Part shown: positions 11,648 to 21,459 of the stretch, in pieces
Position numbering within the stretch: position 1 is the first letter of the stretch
Layout: each line of letters begins with the position of its first letter
NCBI GenBank assembly: GCA_037044905.1
Contig: JBAOKB010000179.1
Coordinates: 186,001 to 250,000, forward strand
Length of the DNA stretch: 64,000 nucleotides
Direction: 5' to 3'
Source: Hortaea werneckii
Taxonomy: Eukaryota > Ascomycota > Dothideomycetes > Mycosphaerellales > Teratosphaeriaceae
Made by a program: the position numbers and the translations under genes
The notes under the pieces: model-generated
Databases searched by the model: none
Told to the model about the DNA's origin: nothing
The model's input: the letters and a program-made list of their open reading frames with translations, nothing else

Positions 11648-12352
11648 ATGGAGGACAATGAAATCTACCAATTCAGTCTGCTGAACGCATTGATGGAAGG
11701 AGTGTGTGAAACAGGCATATCGGTGTCAAAGCTAGCAAGCAAAGGCAACCAAGGACTCGGCACTTTCTCCCGAATGAACGGCGAGCTCATGTTCCTGGAC
11801 GGCAAGGTCTATCAACTGCAGGCCGAAGGCAATGTAAGAGAAGCCGACGAGACAGATCAAGTACCGTTTGCCGTCAGTACGAAATTTGTCCCGCAACGGA
11901 CTTCGAACGTCACGTTCAACAACAAGGACGATGTCGACAACGCACTCAACTCGTTCAATGACCACGCACGAAACCTCTTCATGACCTACAGGATCAACGG
12001 GCATTTCGATTACCTTAAGTGCCGGACAGTCCGTGGGCAGGAGTACAGAGGTCAGCCGCTCTCCGAACTCGGCAAGAAGCAGTCAGTGGAGGAGTACGAG
12101 AACGTGGAAGGCACCATTATCGGATTTAGGACGCCGAAGAACTGGCAGGGGTTCGGCGTCGCTGGTGAACATCTTCACTTTATGAAGGCCGATCGAAGTG
12201 CGGGCGGTCATGTGCTCGAGATCAAGGCGAAGGAGGTGCAGATGCAGATGGCGGTGGCAAGCAACGTGCATGTGGAGCTGCCGACGACCGATGACTTCAA
12301 CGCTGCGCAACTGGTGACGGATGACGAAGGTGTGAAAGCGGTTGAGGGCTGA
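11648..12352 (+). CDS. Alpha-acetolactate decarboxylase
   Basis: 234 residues, intronless, starting at CCACCATGG (11648); the frame is open to a GTG at 11537, which was not used. The family enzyme (EC 4.1.1.5) converts (S)-2-acetolactate to (R)-acetoin and CO2 in the cytosol. The N-terminus shows the family pattern YQFSLLNALMEGV followed by GLGTF and a GELMFLDGKVYQ block. The zinc ligands are visible as HLH plus GGH: His175, His177 and His188, with the 11-residue spacing known for the bacterial enzyme. There is no signal peptide, whereas many bacterial and some fungal homologues differ here. The partner enzyme, acetolactate synthase, lies 2.2 kb downstream on the same strand. The absence of introns and the bacterial-type pathway suggest ancient acquisition from bacteria, which is inference. 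Confidence 0.93.
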   Translation: MEDNEIYQFSLLNALMEGVCETGISVSKLASKGNQGLGTFSRMNGELMFLDGKVYQLQAEGNVREADETDQVPFAVSTKFVPQRTSNVTFNNKDDVDNALNSFNDHARNLFMTYRINGHFDYLKCRTVRGQEYRGQPLSELGKKQSVEEYENVEGTIIGFRTPKNWQGFGVAGEHLHFMKADRSAGGHVLEIKAKEVQMQMAVASNVHVELPTTDDFNAAQLVTDDEGVKAVEG

Positions 12353-13322
12353 TCGCGAACGAGATGGGCGAAAGGGATGTTGATAATACTGGCTGGTCTT
12401 GTGATTGCTCTGGTTCGTCTCGCCAGCGAGGAGTTGCAAGGAGTATAAGCTTTTCCATAGATGCTGGTTTTCGCGGAGTTGCATTGCATTGTATCTCAAC
12501 TATCACGACACACATATCATTGCCTCCAGTCCAGAGATACGTTCTCGGTCACTGGATCGACGCCGGCTTGGATAGAGCCATGTTCTGGTGCTCATATTTT
12601 TGCCAGCGAGATTGGCTGAGCCAGTGCGTCATCGCGATTTGGGTTAGGTGCATACTACTGTCGATACCGCTTCATCCGGTTGGTACTTATATACCAACAG
12701 CATTTCAAGACATCCCTACGCGACCCAGGATACACATAAACGCGACACATGTACAAGTATATTCGACTCGTCGGTGCAAGGACGACCATTCCCATAACCC
12801 TGACCAACCCTAATGATGTATCCGGTGGCAAGTCAATCGGCCCGATTCCAGAATGCATCCCGGTCTTCGACCTCATAGATCTGTATGCTCGGTTTGTCTA
12901 TGGTGTTTGACCTGAATGAACGTCATGATCTCACTAGCTGCTGGCCCGCCTCTTTCGTGGTCATTAGTCAATAATGGAAGCCAAGATTCAGACAGGACTG
13001 CGCGAGCTGCCCAGCCGCAAACATACGCAAAATGCAAGACACACCGACAGAATAGTCGTCGCTCTCATAAACACCACAAGGTGGCATTCTGACGGTTGCA
13101 GAGCTCAGTTGCACACGGTAATCGGTGACTACGGCTGCAAAGACATGCAAAAAGAGAGTGAGAGGCCTGACTCGTTGTGTCCTTAATAGGACATGTCTAC
13201 TTCGCTGCTCGTAGATCTACAAAGTTCTCTCCACAAGATCCAAACTAGAAGACTGAGTGTTGAATGTCTCGAGACCATTTCCGAGCAGTGCAGTACAGCC
13301 CAGCTGAGTTTCACTCTTACGT
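12353..13322. other. Intergenic, convergent 3' regions
   Basis: About 970 bp between the acetolactate decarboxylase stop and the Impact-family stop. The genes converge here. Only short open frames with no domain are present. Confidence 0.5.
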
Positions 13323-14159
13323 CTATCCATCTTCTGCTTCTTCACTTTGCTTCAGAGCTGACAGGTCCGCATCAGCCTTATCGATTCTTTTGAGCAAAAA
13401 GGACAAAGTTGCATCTCTGGCCTTGTCAAGTGCTCGTAGACGAGCAAGTGGCATGACAGAGTAGTCCATAGCGGGCTTGGGTGTGCTTTCTGGCTTCTGT
13501 TTCAAATCCGCAGCCTCTGATGGCTTCGGCGCGGCTCCCTCAACGTCCTTGAATGCTTCGTTCGCATCAGTCAAAGCCTCGACACCCGCCACAATACCCT
13601 CTTTGACCTGCTTTTCTTTGCCGGCGGCGAGAGTTCTGAGCACTTCTATGCTCCGATCTCTCTCTGTTAAAGCCACCGCAAGTCTCTTCTGCTCAGCAGT
13701 CTCCTGTTCCAGCCTCGTCTTCTTCGCTCGCTGTTCCGTTTCGTGGGCCTGCCACTTGCTTACTGCCGCTCTGGCGCAGTTTTCAATATGAGTAAAGCGC
13801 ACCGGACCAAGCATCACACCGCCATACCAACGTGCCACCACACAAGCGCCTCCGACTCTCATTCCCTCCAGGATCTTCTCCACCTTCTTGCCGGCATACT
13901 TTTCTCCATCGTCATCGTTGCCAGAGACGTACTGCTTAACGCTCGTAAGAGATCGCTGATTACTTTCTTTGCGGTACCCTAAAATCTTATGTGTGGCGCT
14001 TTTGATCTCGGGCAATTCTTGTAGAGCGTCTCCTTCAAGCGATGGGGAAAAGTATCCTATGAAGGTAGATGACCGGTCCTCGATAGGGTCGGACCTGAAG
14101 ACATCAGGTGCATCTTCATTCGATAATTCATCCCCTGGACGCTTCCGCTTCTGTGACAT
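13323..14159 (-). CDS. Impact/UPF0029-family protein (Yih1-like N-terminal domain)
   Basis: 278 residues from the ATG at 14159; the frame to 14333 begins at GTG. An Impact N-terminal (UPF0029) domain spans about residues 25-135. It is recognisable by STFIGYFSP, then DDDGEKYAG, then ARWYGGVMLGPVRF, the conserved glycine-rich block. A charged helical region (about 140-200) and a Lys/Pro-rich tail follow. There is no RWD domain, so this is not a full Yih1/IMPACT, which binds Gcn1 to inhibit Gcn2; family members with only this domain have poorly known roles. It lies between the two acetoin genes but on the opposite strand, with no obvious functional link. Confidence 0.88.
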   Translation of the reverse strand: MSQKRKRPGDELSNEDAPDVFRSDPIEDRSSTFIGYFSPSLEGDALQELPEIKSATHKILGYRKESNQRSLTSVKQYVSGNDDDGEKYAGKKVEKILEGMRVGGACVVARWYGGVMLGPVRFTHIENCARAAVSKWQAHETEQRAKKTRLEQETAEQKRLAVALTERDRSIEVLRTLAAGKEKQVKEGIVAGVEALTDANEAFKDVEGAAPKPSEAADLKQKPESTPKPAMDYSVMPLARLRALDKARDATLSFLLKRIDKADADLSALKQSEEAEDG

Positions 14160-14522
14160 GATTTTAATGCTCGCGTGAGCCCCTGTGGCTCCGAAATCGG
14201 TCACTACATGGTTTGCTGCGTACGAAAGTCGAGTTCGAAGCGCCGATGTTGAAGTGAAGTCCGGCTCAGATCCGGCTGCTTCCGACCACGCGAAGCTAGC
14301 TCTTCTCGGCCCTTCTCTTTCTGTCTCGACCACATGTGCATGACATAACCCATGACCTTACCGTTACAAAGACGTCACGTTCCTGCAGTAGCTGAAAAGA
14401 GTCTTCGGAACCGTTAGGCGATATCCTGCATGTAGTCCAACTTACATAAGGTGAGACGACATCTCATTCTTCTCACCAACTCCTCCGCTGGTCACTTTAC
14501 ACTCCACGACAGCTTTGCAGCC
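14160..14522. promoter_or_regulatory. Divergent promoter, Impact-family gene and acetolactate synthase
   Basis: 363 bp between opposed starts. No recognised binding site. The sequence directly upstream of 14523 is in frame from a GTG at 14451 but has no ATG. Confidence 0.4.
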
Positions 14523-16214
14523 ATGCCGGGCGAAAACGAGCAGCAGGTCGCCCATATTATCGTCGAGAGCTTGTATCGAGCAGGCGTCAAGGTCGTATTC
14601 GGTATTCCAGGTGCCAAGGTCGATGCCATCTTCGACACGCTAGAAGATCATCCTGAGATCAAGCTCATAATATGTCGACATGAGCAAAACGCCGCCTTCA
14701 TGGCGGCCGCGGTTGGCCGTATCACCGGCATACCAGGAGTCTGCATGGCCACTTCAGGACCTGGTGGTGGCAACCTTACTACCGGACTCATGACTGCAAA
14801 CACAGAAGGCGATCCGGTTGTGGCCATCGTTGGGTCAGTACCAAGACTTCTAAGCACAAAGCACACGCATCAATCTATGCCCACCCTAGAGATCCTGGGC
14901 CCGACTTCGAAGTTTTCACAAAATGTGGAGGTAGAAGATCAAGCCGCCGAAGTGGTACTCGCAGCGTTCCGGAGTGCGCAGACATCGCCAAAGGGTAGCT
15001 GCGTGGTATCGATCCCCATGGATGTTGCATCTGGAAAGTCAAAGATCACTGCATTCCCATCTGCAGCATACAAGGCTCCGCGCTTCGGTTCCGCGCCTCC
15101 ACAGGAACTGGAGCAAGTGGCGTCGATGATTGACCAAGCGAAGCTACCAGTCCTGTTCCTGGGCCAACGAGCGAGTAGCGCTATTGTTGTCGGCGCAGTC
15201 CGGGAGTTCCTGAAGAAGCATCCAATCGCGGTGGTAGAAACGTTTCAGGCCGCGGGAGCAGTCCCAGAAGAGCTTGCGCAGCATGTCTTCTTCGGACGTG
15301 TTGGAATCTTCCGCAATCAGACGGGTGACCGCTTAATAGCCGAGTCCGACCTCATCATCACCCTTGGCTATGACCCATTCGAGTACGACGCAAGTGCTTG
15401 GAATCCCGAAGGTAAAGCCAAGATTGTGCATGTCGACTACACATCCTGCGATTTTGGCGCGCACTATCACCCAGAGGTAGAGCTTTTGGGGTCGGTCAAG
15501 GAGAATGTGCTGGCTCTTAGCGAACGTGTCAAGCATGTTACGAATCCAGCGGAGCACGAGTTCACAAAGAGTTTGAGCAAGGAGCTTGTTGCGTGGAAAG
15601 AAGAGAAGATCGATTCCGCAAAAGGCCATGGCCTGGTGCACCCGCTGCAATTCATCTCCACTCTGCAAAGCCGTACGTCCAAGGACACCACTGTCACCGT
15701 CGATGTGGGTACGGTGTATATCTACATGATGCGGTATTTCTTCTCCTACGAACCGCGTCGGCTGCTGTGCTCCAACGGACAGCAAACACTCGGCGTAGGC
15801 ATGCCGTGGGCCATCGCGGCTTCCCTCACTCAAGATCCTCCTTGCTCACAAAAGGTCATCAGTCTGAGTGGAGACGGTGGCTTCATGTTCTCATCACAGG
15901 AGCTTTCGACAGCCGTGCAACAAGGCTGCAACATCACGCACTTCATCTGGAACGACGAGGCTTACAATATGGTCGAATTCCAAGAGGAAATGAAGTATGG
16001 TCGGAGCAGCGGCATTCATCTGGGCGGTGTTGACTTTGCCAAATATGCTGAAGCATTTGGTGGCAAGGGCTTCAACATGAACAGCTCCTCTGAGATCGAG
16101 TCCGTCATGGACGCGGCGCTTGCGCACAAGGGCTTGTCGATTGTCAATGTTAAGATTGATTACAGCCAAGTGAAAGACCTGGCAGGCAATCTTATCAAAG
16201 ACAGCGTCGGCTAA
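14523..16214 (+). CDS. Acetolactate synthase, catabolic (AlsS) type
   Basis: 563 residues, intronless, first ATG at 14523. A thiamine-diphosphate enzyme that condenses two pyruvates to 2-acetolactate plus CO2 (EC 2.2.1.6). The N-terminal pyrimidine-binding domain carries the catalytic Glu54 in CRHEQNAAFMAAAVGR. The C-terminal domain has the ThDP/Mg motif starting GDGG at about 450 and ending WNDEAYNMV. The sequence follows bacterial AlsS closely, including SGPGGGNLTTGL, EGDPVVA, FRNQ-GD, GYDPFEYD, NG-QTLGVGMPWAI and a YGR-S motif. It lacks the mitochondrial presequence and long N-terminus of the fungal anabolic enzyme Ilv2, so it is not the branched-chain synthase. With the nearby decarboxylase it forms a cytosolic route from pyruvate to acetoin. 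Confidence 0.93.
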   Translation: MPGENEQQVAHIIVESLYRAGVKVVFGIPGAKVDAIFDTLEDHPEIKLIICRHEQNAAFMAAAVGRITGIPGVCMATSGPGGGNLTTGLMTANTEGDPVVAIVGSVPRLLSTKHTHQSMPTLEILGPTSKFSQNVEVEDQAAEVVLAAFRSAQTSPKGSCVVSIPMDVASGKSKITAFPSAAYKAPRFGSAPPQELEQVASMIDQAKLPVLFLGQRASSAIVVGAVREFLKKHPIAVVETFQAAGAVPEELAQHVFFGRVGIFRNQTGDRLIAESDLIITLGYDPFEYDASAWNPEGKAKIVHVDYTSCDFGAHYHPEVELLGSVKENVLALSERVKHVTNPAEHEFTKSLSKELVAWKEEKIDSAKGHGLVHPLQFISTLQSRTSKDTTVTVDVGTVYIYMMRYFFSYEPRRLLCSNGQQTLGVGMPWAIAASLTQDPPCSQKVISLSGDGGFMFSSQELSTAVQQGCNITHFIWNDEAYNMVEFQEEMKYGRSSGIHLGGVDFAKYAEAFGGKGFNMNSSSEIESVMDAALAHKGLSIVNVKIDYSQVKDLAGNLIKDSVG

Positions 16215-16683
16215 GGCAACCCTTTAACTTTTTCGCCCACGAATTGTCGATCAGCCCGGCAACCATCAGGCGTAATAAGAATCTGGACTTCCAATACAGA
16301 ATTTGAGTGGCAATTAAGGAGTACCGATTTCTTGGTAACGAGCAGACGAAAGCTTCAAAGAAGACTAAAGTAATGAACGGACTTACAAGTAATAATGCAA
16401 AATGTACGAACGATTCTGCGAAGATTCTGAAATCAACTTGTTCAAGCTGAAGTAAAATCTTAAGACTGGGGCTCAGAGGAACGAGACTCAGACATCAATG
16501 TGAAAATGGACTCGTATACTGGGTGGAACTCGTCCAAAAGCCTTCGCTTAACAACACCCATCGGTTGACACGGATGTTGATACCATCAAACGTAACCGCA
16601 CCATTCGTTGTAAAACGTCAATCATTCTTGTGCCAACTCATGGTATATCTAAGCCGAAGCATCCGTCAAAACAAAAGAATCCC
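16215..16683. other. Convergent 3' intergenic region
   Basis: 469 bp between the stops of acetolactate synthase and pirin. No feature seen beyond presumed 3' UTRs. Confidence 0.5.
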
Positions 16684-17826
16684 CTACATCATCACCCTCC
16701 CAATCTCACTCGCCCAGTCTCTCGCCCTCTCAAACCCATTGCTATAAGTCGAATAATCAAACATCGCCTGCCGGACTTGCGAGGGATCCGTGAGCACAAA
16801 CGGCCCATACTGCACCACCGGCTGAGACAACGGCATGCCCGCGATCAAAATAAGCCGGGCAGCCTGCTTGCCGTCCTCAGGTACCGAAGCGATGACTTGG
16901 TCGCCCTTCTGCTCGAAAACCGTATTGTGGTATTGCGGCACCTGCTGCGTCGTGGCACCGGTGTCGAACGTCGTCGTGCCTTCGAGCGTGTAGGCGAACG
17001 CGTTCCAGCCGGCGGGCAGGTTCTGGACGAGCTTGCCGCCGGGTTGGATCGTGGCATCCAGCAACCAGACCGGCGTGTACGCGAGTTCCTGTACGGAATC
17101 CACGCCGTAGCTCCGCCCGCTGATGACCTTCACCTGCACTTTGCCGTCGTCGGCCGTGGCTAGCGGGATCTCGGACGCCTTTAGGTCGCGGTATCGTGGC
17201 TCGCAGCTCTTGAGGTCCTTGGGTAGGTCGACCCACAGCTGCATTCCGACATTGCTGCTGCCGTCTCCGTTGTCGTGTGGCATCTCGGCATGCACGATCC
17301 CCTTCCCTGCCGTCATGAACTGCAAGTCGCCGGATTCTATGGTACCCTTGTTTCCACTGAAGTCTTCATGATCCACGGCTCCTTTGAGGAGGTATGTGAT
17401 CGTTTCTTGTCCGCGGTGCGGGTGATCTGGGAACCCGCTACCCGGAGCTATGGTAAAGTGATCTAACATCAAGAACGGAGTGAAGTTGCGTAGCCTTGGT
17501 GTGCCGATGGACCGACGGACTGTGGCACCAGCACCCTCGCCCTGCTCGATCGCTTCGAACACCTTCTGAATACCGCGTGGCTTCGGCGAGGTCGCGTTAA
17601 GGGAAGGGTCCTCTGGAGGGATGACCGGCAGGCCGACAAAAGTTGACGACGGGGCCATTGTGGAAAGTGTGTTGGACGGTGAAGTCTTTCTGAAGCTGTT
17701 GGTGAAGTTTCTGAGTCCGCTCGTTCGCAGGAAAGCTTGCATGTACTCCTGCAGATTCTCTTGCTGATAGACTGTTGCGATGGATATGGCCGCTATGCAA
17801 ACAAAAGTAGCGAGGAGAAGCCTCAT
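16684..17826 (-). CDS. Pirin-family protein with N-terminal hydrophobic extension
   Basis: 380 residues, single exon, true ATG at 17826. Residues from about 57 onward are a full bicupin pirin. The metal site is seen as HPHRGQE (His135, His137) and HAE (His179, Glu181), matching the four iron ligands of human pirin. The first 20 residues (MRLLLATFVCIAAISIATVY) are hydrophobic and look like a signal peptide or signal anchor, followed by a basic Ser/Thr-rich stretch. An internal ATG at residue 57 would give an ordinary cytosolic/nuclear pirin. Pirins act as redox-sensing cofactors or quercetinase-like dioxygenases; the substrate here is unknown. Confidence 0.93.
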   Translation of the reverse strand: MRLLLATFVCIAAISIATVYQQENLQEYMQAFLRTSGLRNFTNSFRKTSPSNTLSTMAPSSTFVGLPVIPPEDPSLNATSPKPRGIQKVFEAIEQGEGAGATVRRSIGTPRLRNFTPFLMLDHFTIAPGSGFPDHPHRGQETITYLLKGAVDHEDFSGNKGTIESGDLQFMTAGKGIVHAEMPHDNGDGSSNVGMQLWVDLPKDLKSCEPRYRDLKASEIPLATADDGKVQVKVISGRSYGVDSVQELAYTPVWLLDATIQPGGKLVQNLPAGWNAFAYTLEGTTTFDTGATTQQVPQYHNTVFEQKGDQVIASVPEDGKQAARLILIAGMPLSQPVVQYGPFVLTDPSQVRQAMFDYSTYSNGFERARDWASEIGRVMM

Positions 17827-18938
17827 CCGTTCGATTTGCGACTTCTTATACGGATTGAGGAAAGGTTTGGAGAAGCTATGAGATGAGTCTAGAAAGAAAT
17901 AGGAGGATACTTAGCCATGGATGACTTAACCTGATCAATGGCGCGGGATTAGAATGGTGTTTGATGCCGAAGCTGGCTTTGGTTACTGAGGCTTGTGTAA
18001 GCGACGAATAAGCAGAGGATTGGGGTATTTCTCGGAGGGGAGCTGCGGCCGTGGGGCAATTCCGACCCTCGCACGTGACCATGCCTTTGATTCAGACTCC
18101 GATATGTGCTGCTGCCATAGCCAGTTCACTTCCATGATAATTACGTAGAAAAGGCGTTCTGCAATTGTTCCGAAAGAAGAGAAAGAGAGACCTTTGATAC
18201 TAACTCAAATTACGTAGATTCACACGCGAAAATAGGTTACGTATCTGCGAGGCTTTTTCTCGTTGTCATTGACCTCCTTCCAATTGCCATCCTCGCAAAG
18301 CCTTACAGTGTCCCTGCGCAGAACATTTACTCTCGCACTGCCCGCAAAGTGATATGCAACTTTCTCAAAGAGTTCCGATTACAGGTGGAACACTTGGAGT
18401 TCCACAAATTCTTTGACGACCTCGAGACTCCAGGGTAGATAAGGGCAGGCGCTCCCGAGTCCGGATTTGCCATATGGCTGTAATATTTAGAGGTTGATTA
18501 TGGCTCTGAACAAGAGATTCTGATCCGACGTCGTCAAATTTGCTGAAAGGCGACGGAGGAGTCGCTGTTGTTCGTGGAGCCATGACAAGAATATTTCGTA
18601 GCTCCAAATGAGACGTGGGTCGGGTCAGAGGGCTGAACAATGTCTCTTTCTTGCCCAAATGAGACGCTCGCTCAGTAAGATCTCGGAAGGCAAGCCGCGG
18701 TGCCTTGCATTCAAAAGCCGTATTTCGATCGAACGCCGGCAGAGCACCCGCACCGTTTGATGGTAGTCGGCGAATTTCCATGTATGCGAAAGCTGCTTGA
18801 TTTCGAGCTGAGATCGGAGTAAGTAGCCGGGCGCCACAATACTCTGAGGGCGCGACCCGGTCCCGGAGTTGATTCAAAATGGCCCTGATGCCTTGCCTTT
18901 CAACTCTTTGAAGGCACGACTTTCCGACTACCATGCCC
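17827..18938. other. Intergenic; weak ORF only
   Basis: About 1.1 kb between the pirin start and the Cgr1 stop. A 189-codon frame (18365-18934, minus) starts with ATG five bases beyond the Cgr1 stop, but it has no recognisable domain and overlaps the likely Cgr1 3' UTR, so it is not called as a gene. Confidence 0.4.
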
Positions 18939-19304
18939 CTAAGACTTCAACATCTTGTTCCTCTTCTCCCGCCTCTTCAGTCGCTCAACCCTCTTTGCGT
19001 GCATCTTGGCAGCCATCTGCTCATAGCGCTCCCTCTCCTCCTTCGCGGCACGCTTATCCTTGATCGCCTGAATTCTGCGCTGCCTCTCCTCCTCCCTCTC
19101 CGCTTTCATCTCCCGTTCCATCTTTTTCGTCTCCGCCTCCTGAGCTTCTTTCGCAGCTCGCTTCGCATAGCTAGTCTTTCCAGATGTGGGCCGGAAAGGC
19201 TTCTTCGTCTCATGCCACTGCTTGCCATTCTTCCGCATCCCGGTCACCTGTGAGGCCTTGGCGTTGGGCGCCGCCATCGGCGTGGAGGCGAGAGCGATAG
19301 GCAT
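18939..19304 (-). CDS. cgr1: rRNA-processing protein Cgr1
   Basis: 121 residues from the ATG at 19304; the TTG six codons upstream was not used. The protein is small and very basic. It has a GMRKNGKQWHETKKPFR block and then one long Lys/Arg/Glu helix that ends in RREKRNKMLKS, the typical Cgr1 architecture. Cgr1 is nucleolar and needed for pre-rRNA processing and 60S ribosome assembly. Divergent from the ornithine carrier gene. Confidence 0.9.
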   Translation of the reverse strand: MPIALASTPMAAPNAKASQVTGMRKNGKQWHETKKPFRPTSGKTSYAKRAAKEAQEAETKKMEREMKAEREEERQRRIQAIKDKRAAKEERERYEQMAAKMHAKRVERLKRREKRNKMLKS

Positions 19305-19835
19305 CTTGGCCTTGTTTAGCAATGGGGTAGTAACGGAGCTGACCTAGGGTATGTGTGGGCTGCGTTGAAGCAGCAGTAGTGGGATGGGAACTTTCAGTGA
19401 GAGTGGAGCCCGAGTGTTTCCAGATTGGGCATCTACAGCCGGTGATCGGCAAAAATTTCAAGGATCGCCGAGGCGTTTTTGACGTGCGAAATGGCGTTAC
19501 CCTAAGTTCTACCACACCGCTAGCATTTGGGTGGGTGTGTGATGCTCTGCACCAAGAGTCATCCGCGCCATCACACGCAATCCATCCTACTTCCTCCCCT
19601 TCGACATCTCCGAGATCGTCGCCAGAGTCGCGTCGCTTTCACACGTCTCTCCTCCTTCTCCCCTGCCATGCTCCCGCGATAACACTCACTGCAACTCCCC
19701 GACTCACGGCTTGCATGTGAAGAGAGCTCGTCGAGCACGTGGGTCTGGGTTACTGACACTTACTCGTGAGAGACAATTGCATATCACCAGACAACTGGCA
19801 ACCTCTTCCTGTAGTCAAGACAACCAGCGTACAGA
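19305..19835. promoter_or_regulatory. Divergent promoter region, cgr1 and ornithine carrier
   Basis: 531 bp between opposed starts. C/T-rich stretch near 19600-19680. No recognised element. Confidence 0.4.
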
Positions 19836-20837
19836 ATGGAGACCAGGCCGGCACCTTCCTTCGCCGAGCACCCACATGGCGTTCCCACCGATACCGCCGC
19901 AAAGACCTCAGAGCAAAGCAACGAGGCGTTGCAAGACATTGCATTTGGAAGCATTGCAGGAATTGTGGGCAAGATAGTCGAATACCCATTTGACACCGTC
20001 AAGGTCCGGCTCCAGTCTCAGCCAGACCACCTCCCCCTTCGGTACAAAGGACCTTTGGACTGCTTCAAACAGTCAGTGGCACAGGATGGGGTTCGAGGCC
20101 TTTACCGTGGCGTTAGTGCTCCCCTCGCTGGAGCAGCAGCGGAGAATGCTTGCCTTTTTTACTCCTACACCTTAGGCCAAAACCTGCTTCGTAAGACGCT
20201 CTTCCGGATCCCTGAAGACCAAGAACTCCCCCTAAACGCGCTTGTGTCTGCTGGTGCATTTTCCGGTGGTGTCACGTCTCTGGTCTTGACGCCGATCGAG
20301 CTGGTGAAATGTCGCATGCAAGCACCTGTACAAGCCTCTACGCTTGCCGCAGCTGGAACCATGGCCCAGCCTTCTCCATTCGCAGTCATTAAAGACGTCT
20401 TCCGCAGCGAAGGCCTGCTCGGATTCTGGCGAGGTCAGTTTGGCACTTTCCTCCGGGAGACAGGAGGCTCTGCAGCGTGGTTTGGAGGCTGGGAAGCCAG
20501 CACGCTGTTCTTCAAGACCCGTCTCGCCAAAGCGGAGGGCAAGTCTGCGCAGGATGTGACATTGCCAGTGACGCAGCAGATGGCTTCTGGAGCTCTCGCT
20601 GGCATCAGCTACAACTTTCTTTTCTACCCCGCCGATACAATCAAGTCGAAGATTCAGACCGGAGAATTGTCGCATACCGGTGTCAAGCCAACATTCAGTA
20701 ACGTTGGCAGAGAGCTGTACGGGACTCACGGTCTGAAAGGCCTGTACCGCGGATGCGGTATTACTTGCATGAGGAGTGCGCCTAGCAGCGCTTTGATCTT
20801 TACTATCGTTGCGAACCTGAAGGCTTTATTCGAATAA
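19836..20837 (+). CDS. Mitochondrial ornithine carrier (Ort1/Arg11 type)
   Basis: 333 residues, intronless. A mitochondrial carrier protein with three tandem repeats of about 100 residues. Each begins with the signature PX[DE]XX[KR]: YPFDTVKVRLQ, TPIELVKCRMQ and YPADTIKSKIQ. Each repeat carries the downstream glycine-rich GLYRG/GFWRG motif. The match to fungal ornithine transporters includes PLRYKGPLDCFKQS, the AAAEN segment and the RETGGSAAWFG block of the second repeat. In the inner membrane it exports ornithine made in the matrix to the cytosol for arginine synthesis. The relative of closest alternative is the carnitine carrier; the first-repeat motifs favour ornithine. Confidence 0.9.
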   Translation: METRPAPSFAEHPHGVPTDTAAKTSEQSNEALQDIAFGSIAGIVGKIVEYPFDTVKVRLQSQPDHLPLRYKGPLDCFKQSVAQDGVRGLYRGVSAPLAGAAAENACLFYSYTLGQNLLRKTLFRIPEDQELPLNALVSAGAFSGGVTSLVLTPIELVKCRMQAPVQASTLAAAGTMAQPSPFAVIKDVFRSEGLLGFWRGQFGTFLRETGGSAAWFGGWEASTLFFKTRLAKAEGKSAQDVTLPVTQQMASGALAGISYNFLFYPADTIKSKIQTGELSHTGVKPTFSNVGRELYGTHGLKGLYRGCGITCMRSAPSSALIFTIVANLKALFE

Positions 20838-21459
20838 GTCTCTGTAGGACTCATGATCTTTGGTCAAAGAAAGGACGGCTTGGCGTTTGATGGAGGACAT
20901 TCTTAGAACGCAACGAAATGGTCTTTGTGTGATTGGCGCATAACAACGAAGAGAACGCTTGTTGCTTCGGTTTTGTTTGCATAGCGAGGAGTTTGGAGAT
21001 GGGACTAGAAAAGTGGTTTGATCTGAATACAAATAGAAGGCACGAAAGGCACGATGTTGACAACCATTCTCCCAACATCTTCATCACAGTCTCGGAACCA
21101 TCAACCAGGTATACCTTCCCTCAGACGATGTTCGTCTGCTTGAGCGAAACGGCGTGAATAGCAGATCAGGGGGCTCTGCCAACTCCACATCACAAGAGGC
21201 AGCTGACCGACGCCCACAGGTGAACTTCACTTCTGTGATGCCAAGCTTCTAGCGTCCACTAGCGTCGAACCAGGCCTCCAGGCAGCAAAAACATTCGATC
21301 TTGCTGTCTCACACTTACAAAGAAGATCAGAGAAGTTCGCAAACACATCACACCTTCTTTGAGACAACTATATTCAATCAGGTTTCCGATTATAAAAGCC
21401 CGCTACAACGCTTCTCTCGACGATAAATACTCCAAAGACACCGTCAGCATCTTACCAAA
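20838..21459. other. Intergenic region
   Basis: 622 bp between two genes on the same strand. Holds the presumed 3' UTR of the carrier and promoter of the next gene; no feature recognised. Confidence 0.45.

Noticed and set aside
14451..14522. N-terminal extension of acetolactate synthase as a mitochondrial presequence
   Set aside because: The frame upstream of 14523 has only a GTG start, so no ATG supports the extension.
18365..18934. 189-codon minus-strand frame with a true ATG
   Set aside because: Starts five bases past the Cgr1 stop, inside its probable 3' UTR, with no recognisable domain or intron signals.
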